64,000 nt of DNA from Cordilura impudica (lineage: Eukaryota; Arthropoda; Insecta; Diptera; Scathophagidae). The stretch's first letter is position 1. The number at the start of each line of letters is the position of its first letter. Positions 57,540-64,000 of this stretch are shown one piece after another. Under the pieces are notes generated by a model that saw only the letters and a program-made list of their open reading frames with translations, was not told the DNA's origin and searched no databases. A program made the position numbers and the translations under genes. The stretch is from positions 2,348,501-2,412,500 of the forward strand of contig OY821519.1 in assembly GCA_963682025.1 (NCBI GenBank), given 5' to 3'.

Positions 57540-58427
57540 TATTTTTAAATTATTCTTTAACAATTAAATGCATTTCACATTTAAACCAAATCCCATTTAG
57601 CGACCGGTAATTTTATCACATTCGTATTTCATGTTAATGCATCATCGAATTTAATTTAAGTCGTAACTCTCAGTATTTATGTCAAACAAAAACAGAATTT
57701 GTCTGTATTACAAAACAACAACTCTTAAAATGCGGCCCACTCTTATGTGTACGGTTGAATTTAATATCTTAAGTTTTGTCACAAGACAAAATAAAGCGGG
57801 CACTGAAAGTAATCACTTTTATGTTGTAATTCTTAAATAGTTTAAATCTGCATATAAAAATAAAATTGTCTGTGTTTTAAGATGTAAATCAAATAGCGAA
57901 AAACATTAGAAAACATCTTTATAAAGGTTACAATTTAAAAGACACAGAATATTAAATAACTTTGTAAACGGAATTTTCAAGATCAAAAAGTATAATAAAA
58001 AAATTTTTAAACTGAATTTTTAATAGGCCAGTTTTTTTAGAACTCCTTTTATTTCAGGCTCCTTTCAATTTAACGTATCTTCTGTTTAAAAACTATTCTT
58101 TTAATAAACGCGTAGAATTCAATTTCTACGAGGAATAATTTTAAAAAAACTTTTTAGAAGATATTTATTAAAGAGATTCTTTTAGAAAAGGTAATTTTTT
58201 CAAAGTACTTTTTCAATTGGTACTTTTTTAAAAGATCTTTTTTTTTAAAGGTACTTATTTAAAATGTACTTTTTAAAAAATTCTATTTTAAAATGTACTT
58301 TTATATTTTTTTTAATAAAATATATTTTTTTAAATATATATTCTAGAAAATGTTATTTATTGTCTTAATAAATGAATTTATGCAATGAAATGTACATATT
58401 CGAAATAGTACATTCTTTGAAAATCCA
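57540..58427. other. No recognised gene or element
   Basis: AT-rich; several aaagtac/gtactttt stretches near 58190-58300 form a weak repeat. Confidence 0.35.
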
Positions 58428-58509
58428 AACACGTAAGAAAATTATAGTCGATCTAGAGCAAGGGTTCTTAACAAGTGAGGTGTACCTCCCCAGAGGAGGT
58501 GTGAAGATA

Positions 58510-58868
58510 CTAGCAGATTCCAGCGCTCGAAATTCGAGTGCAATTTCTAGGAAACTTTATTTTTCAACTTAGCCAATTTACAAACCAACACTATTATTAT
58601 TGTGAATGAAGTAAACAAACTCATTAACAAAAACATTCACAAATTTAATAAAACACACATATAGTATATGTATAATTTTATGTATGTGTTAGTAGCAATT
58701 TTAAATGCAATTTACTCAAAATAAAGAGAAAAATTTAAAAATCTGTAAACCTGCAAAACAGCTAAAAAGAAATACCTTTCAAATAATATACGTTTGATCA
58801 AAATCGGGATAAAACGGTAGAACAAAATATCGGTCACAAGAAATCGTCTAGCCTATTAATATTATAGA
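58510..58868 (-). mobile_element. Non-autonomous Helitron inside the hAT
   Basis: CTAG after A58509, hairpin gcgctcgaaattcgagtgc, right edge tattaatattataGA before T. 359 bp, non-coding. Confidence 0.88.
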
Positions 58869-60065
58869 TATTAAAATTAAATTGTTGAAAATTGTATTTT
58901 TCATAAGCTTTTAAAAAGTGCAAAATGTGTTTATTATTTATTCAAATAAATTCGGGTTTAAATTCTATTTTTAAACCTATTTCGTAGACTTTGAAAATGC
59001 AAAATAAACTGTTCAATATATTCAAATAAAGTCGTTGTTAATTTTGATTTTCGTAAACCTTTGAGAAGTGCAAAATATATTTATAGTTACATTCAAATAT
59101 AATCGCTTTTAAATTAATTTTTTAAACTTAGTAGGCTTGGAAAATGTACAAGATATGTATTGTCTTCATAAAACGTGTAGTTTTTTAGCTTAGTTGGAAA
59201 TAAGGAAATAAGTGTCCGTTGGTTACATCATAAAAGTCTATTTTAATTTTAAGTTAAAATATCAACAAAAAAAAAAACGCGTCTAAAAAATTTGGCTTTA
59301 CGAGTTCCATAGATCGGAATAAAACTGAAAAACCCAAATGCTTTTTGTGCTCAGAATGTTGTATAACGACAACATGAGACCTGCAAAACTCCAAGAACAT
59401 TTCCCAAAAGTACGTCCAAATAATAGTGGAGATTCTATTGTGTTTGTCAAACAAAAAAAATCGAGGTTTCAAGCATTAGGAACTCTACTCATGGTAGGAT
59501 TTGTATCTACTCAAAAACCACTTTTTGAGACAAGTTATAAAGTGGCATATCTTTCTTATTGCAAAAAATAAAATGTTTTATACCATTGTAGTAACATTAA
59601 TCAAGCCTTCTGCCCTTGAAATGGTGGAAGCTGTTCTCGGAAAGCAACAGAAGGACCAGATCACTAAAATACCACTTTCAAACGACATAATCAGAAATTG
59701 CGTCGTAAAAATGTCGTCGGATATTTGGTACCAGCTCATTGAATAACTAAAAAAAACTATGCATTTCGGCCTACAACTGGATAAGAGTACTGATATAGCT
59801 CAAAGCAGCAAACTTGTGACCTTTGTTAGATATGTCACCGAACCAGGCATTAAAGAAGAATTTTTGTTCTGCCTTCCACTTTTAGTTAACACAAAAGCTT
59901 CAAATGTTTACCAGTTAATTGATGAGTTTTTGATTTGTAAACATCTATACGGGCAGGGGGGTAAAAATCTATTCCACAATACAATCACGAAAACAGCGAA
60001 AGATGCAAGACGTATTGATGTATTAGTGTAAAAATTTGCATATTTAGTAACCTGTTTCAAAACAA

Positions 60066-60478
60066 AAAATTAAAAATGAAAAATAAAAAATGAAAAATAA
60101 AAAATAAAAAATGAAAAATTGAAAATGAAAAATGAAAAATGAAAAATTAAAAATAACAAATTAAAAATAAAAAATGAAAAATTCAAAGTGAAAAATGAGA
60201 AACGAAAAATTAAAAGTAAAAAATTTAAAATGAAAAATGAAAAATGAAAAATAATAATTAAAAAATTAAAAATGTAAAATAAAAAATTAAAAATGAAAAA
60301 TAAAAAATAGAAATGAAAAATGAAAAATGAAAAATGAAAAATGAAAAATGAAAAATGAAAAATGAAAAATGAAAAATGAAAAATGAAAAATGAAAAATGA
60401 AAAATGAAAAATGAAAAATGAAAAATGAATAATGAAAATGAAAAATTAAAAATGTAAAACGAAAAATGAAAAATAACC
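60066..60478. repeat. AAAAATG array
   Basis: Degenerate aaaaatg/aaaaata units with a nearly perfect gaaaaat core at about 60308-60428. Confidence 0.9.
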
Positions 60479-60648
60479 AGTTGAAATAATAAATAAAATA
60501 AATATTTTTAAATTAGCAGAGCCCCTGCAGTTGATTGCTATAAATGATACATAGATGACGCTTTCTGTTTGGTTTTAAAAATGTGGCAAAAAATTCTTTA
60601 ATTACTAGATGTTTACACATCTCCCTTGTGATTGGACTCACATGATTT

Positions 60649-61792
60649 CAGTGTTGCCATAATTTGAAATTGTAAAGATGCTAAATTGCAAACAAAAAGA
60701 TGCTAAAACGTACTGGATTAAGAAAAAAATATGCTAAATTTTTTACTCAAATTTCATTACCTTTATATTGAAAAATTAAATACTTATTAATAAATTTTTT
60801 GATATTTAAATCGAAAAATTAATATAAAAATAAGTTTCAATTTATATTTTCTAAATTTGAATTAAAATTATTTTGGATTTTATCTGTAATTTTTTTAAAC
60901 ATCAAATTGAGTTTTTTTAATTTTAAATTGAATGTTTTTAATTTTAGACGGATTTTTTTAATTTCAAATATAACAGAATTTACATTATCAAAAGATATGA
61001 TTATATTACAATAATTGGTTTATGGAATATAATATTTCTGTGATGTCTTCATCTTCAAGTTCTTCTTGGCTCTGATATTTTTATGACGATCGACTTTTAT
61101 CAACGACATCGCTCGGTATATTGTAAGTGTAACAGTGCCCATTTTTCAATTTCAAACCTTCTTTTATACGTATTACAGAACAACTCGGATTTTATTATGT
61201 TCAAAATTTGCTTTTAACTAAAGCAATTGGATAATTCTTTAAATGGATTTTCGCCAATAGAATTTTTGTTAACTTCAATCCATAAAGAGGTTGTATTCAG
61301 TGTTGTATCCCAATATTGTACTGTGATAAAACTCCATTGGACTTGATTTTTTTCTGTTTCAGATGATCTAAATTTAAACTCTTCTAATATATGGGTTATC
61401 GGTCCTTTTACCCGGTTTAATGTATTTTGTATTGAAAATTTTACCATTTTTTTAATGCAATAATATTTTTAATTCATTAAAAACTGTTGTTGGTGTTTAC
61501 ATTCTTCTATTTCAAAATGTTTTGTTATATTTGTTGAAAGAAACGAGCAGAGTGGTAAAAAGGATAGTACACAAAATTCTCGTATTACACTTTGAGAAAT
61601 TAAAAAATATCAATACCATTAAAATTGTGTATTCAAAATTAATGAAAAAATCAAAAAAAAAGATGCTAAAAGCAACTTTTTATTAATAAAAGGTGCTAAG
61701 TTAGCATCTAGCATCTTTTCATAAATTTTGGATGCTAAACGACAAAAAAAGTTGCTAAATCTAGCAACTAAAATGCTAAAATGGCAACACTG
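60649..61792 (-). mobile_element. hAT derivative with 8-bp target duplication
   Basis: CAGTGTTGCCA at the left and TGGCAACACTG at the right are inverted ends of hAT type; catgattt at 60641-60648 is repeated at 61793-61800. Length 1144 bp. Motifs around agatgctaaa recur near both ends. It carries only the transposase C-terminus (see 61080-61447), so it is an internally deleted, non-autonomous copy. Confidence 0.85.
61080..61447 (-). pseudogene. C-terminal remnant of the nested hAT transposase
   Basis: A 77-aa minus frame (61447-61214) ends NPFKELSNCFS; after a break another frame gives VIRIKEGLKLKNGHCYTYNI then PSDVVDK. These fit the hAT C-terminal dimerisation region, in which a serine/leucine-rich helix before a conserved ER-VFS block is followed by xIRIKxGLK...CCxxYxIP. 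The central ER-VFS block is missing, so an internal deletion has occurred. Confidence 0.55.
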
Positions 61793-62270
61793 CATGATTT
61801 ATTTTTACAGAAAATGATCTAGATTGGAAGATAAAGTTGAGATTTATATGCACAGATGGTGCATCTTTCATGTTAGGAAAATAATTCTGGTTTTGGAGCT
61901 TTTGTCCGAGCGGTAACTCCACATGTTTTGCTTATGTACTGCTTTCTACATCCCCATGCATTGGCATCATAAACTCTTCCACAAAGACTAAAGTCTGCAA
62001 TGAATATTACGGTCTAAGCTGTGAATTTCATTTGATCTCGAGCGCTAAATACAACCTTTTCAAAATATTTACCAAGGAGCTGGAGCTTCTCATGAAATGG
62101 TGTTTTATCACACCAGCGTAAGGTGGACGAATCTTTCATCGTGTTACGGAACTTAAAACGGAGATAAAAATATTTCTTCGAGAGGGAGAAAATAAACTTT
62201 ACCTAAAATTTGGAACAAGTAATTTTCCATTTGAATGTTTTCAACAGTTTACTTCAAGCATCAGAAATAA

Positions 62271-62659
62271 GATGGTGTCTCGACTAGCCATAATTCATGA
62301 CAATGTTCAAGTCAATGACTAGTGGAGGCCGCTAATGTTCATGTCATGACTAAAAAATCCAACTTTTTGCCATGACAGAAAGTCTGTCATAAACTCAGCC
62401 ATCATTTCATTTCATTCTAAAAAAGGATTCACTCAAAATCTCGTGCTTTTTCTTTAATTTTTTTCTTCTTCAATTTATAGGTTTTAGTTTTTGTAACTCT
62501 TTTATTTTTTGTAACTCTTTAGCATTGAGTACAATAACACATTTTTGTTGTTTACGGTTCAAAAACATTTTGGAAATGAAATGTCTAAATGTCTCTCATT
62601 TTGTTTCTCTGACTTGAACATGAAAATTGTCATAAATTATAGCTAATCGAGACAGCGTG
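62271..62659. mobile_element. PIF/Harbinger-like MITE, copy 2, inside the hAT
   Basis: Ends GATGGTGTCTCGACTAGC and GCTAATCGAGACAGCGTG with TAA on both sides (62268-62270, 62660-62662). 389 bp; shares the whole interior with 35261-35689 (for example aaaaaaggattcactc). Non-coding. Confidence 0.78.
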
Positions 62660-64000
62660 TAAGGATCAAGGATCCAGCAAAAATTAGTTCTTTGGAAGAA
62701 ACGCGTATCAAAAGATAATTACGCAAATTTGCCGACTTTTGAAATTATTTTAGTAGATGAATGGTTAAAACCGATATTTTAGAACATTTTAAAACACTCA
62801 ACAACTGTTTTGCTATATAATTTTTTTTAAGACAATTTTAAAAATGAATTTGGAACCCTTTCCTATTTATTTTGGATTGCATGTACGACTCTGAAATGTT
62901 AAAGGAGGATCTAATCGATTTACAGAGTAAAGCCATGTTAAAACAAATATTTTACAATCAAAATCTGGATGAATTTTGTTGCTCGCAAATAGATTTCGCC
63001 TACAAAGCGCTTTCAGCCTTGATACCGTTTGCAACAAAATTCCTCTGTGAACCTGCATTTTCAACTTTGGTTAATATAAAAACGAAAAATAGGAATCGGT
63101 TGGATGCTAGGCATGAACTTCGTTTAGTATTGTCCAAAACTGTCCCACGCATTTCTCACCAACAGTTATCCCATTAATGCAATAATAAAAATGTTTTCTT
63201 GCAAGTTTTTGCAGTAACATGTGGATACTCACATGGGAGGTGGGAAAAATAACTTTACTTTGAGGTGAGGTATGACTTATGAAGGGTCTAGAGCGCTATA
63301 CGATACCCTATACTTTGCATATAGAGATAGTATCTAACTACAACAAATTGGATATAGAAAATAAGCATTTGGGTGGCATTGTTGTTGATTTTTTTTTTCT
63401 CTGCACATATGAAAAAGTTCCTATCGGATATTATATTTATAAGAGGACTTAATCGAAAAATGGACCGATCTGGCCCTATTTGGTAAAGTCACTTCTTTTT
63501 TTGCAAAAAAAAATAATAATAATATACAAAACAAATGTGAGAAAATTCTGTGGAATATTTTTGCTTTTGATATTGAAATTCGGGAAGCTGCCACATATGG
63601 GGGCTATGACTAAGTATCGTCCTATAGGGTTTATTTTTAGACTATTGTTTAATCGGTGTAATAAATACACAGGAACCAAATTTACCGGGATCTAAGTGAT
63701 AATTGGATTTTGTGGCAAATTAAGTCGATTTCATAGGGGTCATTTGTATGAGGACTAGGTCGAAAACATGCACCGATTTTCACCAGTTCCTACAGCATTC
63801 GTGCTATTTCATCAAAATATAGTCATATTTGCGACTTGTAGCCTGCTTACAAGGTTTACATGGATACACAGGCAGACAGACGGACGGACATGGCTAAATT
63901 GACTCAGAAAGTGATTCAAAGTCGATCAGTATAATAAAAGCTGGATCTAAGTTAAATATTTTTGATAGTTACAAACATCAGCACACAATCATTATACCCT

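Larger units (their letters stand above)
59932..61806 (+). mobile_element. Family-3 element inserted in the hAT transposase
   Basis: The left boundary follows ttttt (59927-59931) and the right ends with ttttt (61802-61806), between parts of one transposase (DEF | ..NDLDW). Contents in order: aacatctatacgggcagggg, cacaatacaatcac, the array 60066-60478, agttgaaataataaataaa, gagcccctgcagttgattgc, ttactagatgtttacacatc, gattggactcacatgattt. A hAT derivative is nested at 60649-61792. The coding boundaries give the best estimate of where this family ends. Confidence 0.65.
59270..63178 (+). pseudogene. hAT transposase, ZBED5-like, broken into three parts
   Basis: Part 1 (about 59270-59931) has a decayed BED-finger region (PKCFLCSE; MRPAKLQEHF), then LIKPSALEMVEAVLGKQQKD, ITKIPLSNDIIRNCVVKMSS and the RNase H start FGLQLDKSTDIAQSSKLVTF with the first catalytic D. 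Part 2 (61807-62267) reads ENDLDWKIKLRFICTDGASF (second D region), then shifts frame through degenerate RALN/FKIFTKELE and RVTELKTEIKIFLREGENKL. Part 3 (62663-63178) ends with YKALSALIPFATKFLCEPAF then STLVNIKTKNRNRLDARHEL and LSKTVPRISHQQLSH, the hAT C-terminal dimerisation region. Stops, frameshifts and the inserted elements make it non-functional, although long stretches still read well. This group has also given rise to domesticated genes in vertebrates; nothing suggests that here. Confidence 0.85.
58460..63286 (+). mobile_element. ZBED5-like hAT transposon with several later insertions
   Basis: Flanked by the 8-bp direct repeat tctagagc (58452-58459 and 63287-63294), the length typical of hAT insertions. 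The left end aagggttcttaac and the complement of the right end cccttcataagtc are only loosely inverted. It contains a broken transposase, and it received the Helitron 58510-58868, the family-3 element 59932-61806, a hAT derivative inside that one, and a Harbinger-type MITE. Confidence 0.75.
58428..64000 (-). mobile_element. DINE-1-like element split by a hAT; continues past window
   Basis: The first piece (58428-58459) has aacacgtaagaaaattatag and gtcgatctagagc. The second (63287 onward) resumes with tctagagcgctatacgatac and runs through the family blocks to attataccct at the window end. Joining the pieces at the 8-bp repeat restores the normal hairpin-end order. It is the oldest layer of the nest here. 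Confidence 0.8.

Noticed and set aside
1..64000. CRISPR arrays, bacterial operons, tRNA or rRNA genes
   Set aside because: Tandem repeats here have no spacers, no cloverleaf or rRNA core sequence was seen, and all recognisable proteins are eukaryotic transposable-element proteins.

Overview
This 64 kb window is AT-rich insect DNA, most likely intergenic or intronic sequence from a higher fly (Diptera, Schizophora; a calyptrate is a guess). The reasons are the abundance of DINE-1/INE-1-like Helentron derivatives with the usual 'tataccctat ... ttacttgtt' ends, DD41D (rosa-type) and DD37E transposases, Jockey- and RTE-type LINEs, and very AT-rich unique sequence. I found no convincing host gene, tRNA, rRNA, CRISPR array or operon. 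Almost everything recognisable is a transposable element, usually nested in another.

Layout. 1-3.7 kb: Helitron relics, then a hAT-like relic hosting a complete DD41D mariner with an intact 361-aa transposase. 3.9-5.4 kb: a minus-strand DINE split by a TIR element. 6.7-9.35 kb: a 1.57 kb non-autonomous Helitron, then a Helitron relic holding a Jockey-type LINE tail. 9.7-10.6 kb: a DINE-like element filled with a TTTTTCAT-type array. 11.0-13.8 kb: an unexpanded copy of an unclassified element (family 3), a 129-bp perfect inverted repeat carrying a hammerhead ribozyme, and a DD37E transposase split by a DINE. 13.85-26 kb: three Helitron copies (one split by an RTE-type LINE), a DD34D mariner relic, a 1.5 kb array, and a transposase-like fragment. 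26.9-30.8 kb: a second, dead DD41D element, then a DINE > Helitron > LINE nest. 31-46 kb: MITEs, a second hammerhead, Helitron copies, a 1.5 kb duplicated segment and long 7-mer arrays. 47.3-49.6 kb: a transposon with very long inverted repeats and a degenerate protein. 49.6-55.5 kb: two LINE relics, a Helitron and two DINEs. 57.2-64 kb: a Helitron, then a DINE split by a ZBED5-like hAT that itself received at least four later insertions.

The dominant family is a roughly 360-bp non-autonomous Helitron (about 16 copies or relics). It starts TCTATAATATTAATAGGC, ends with a GCACTCG/CGAGTGC hairpin plus CTAG, and sits between A and T. Nine DINE-like elements and six family-3 copies make up most of the rest.

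The observations most worth pursuing are the two Penelope-type hammerhead ribozymes (one beside a perfect 129-bp palindrome), the potentially coding DD41D element, the long-TIR element at 47.3-49.6 kb, and the insertion layers at 58.4-64 kb, dated relative to each other by target-site duplications. All family assignments come from reading motifs; no search was run.
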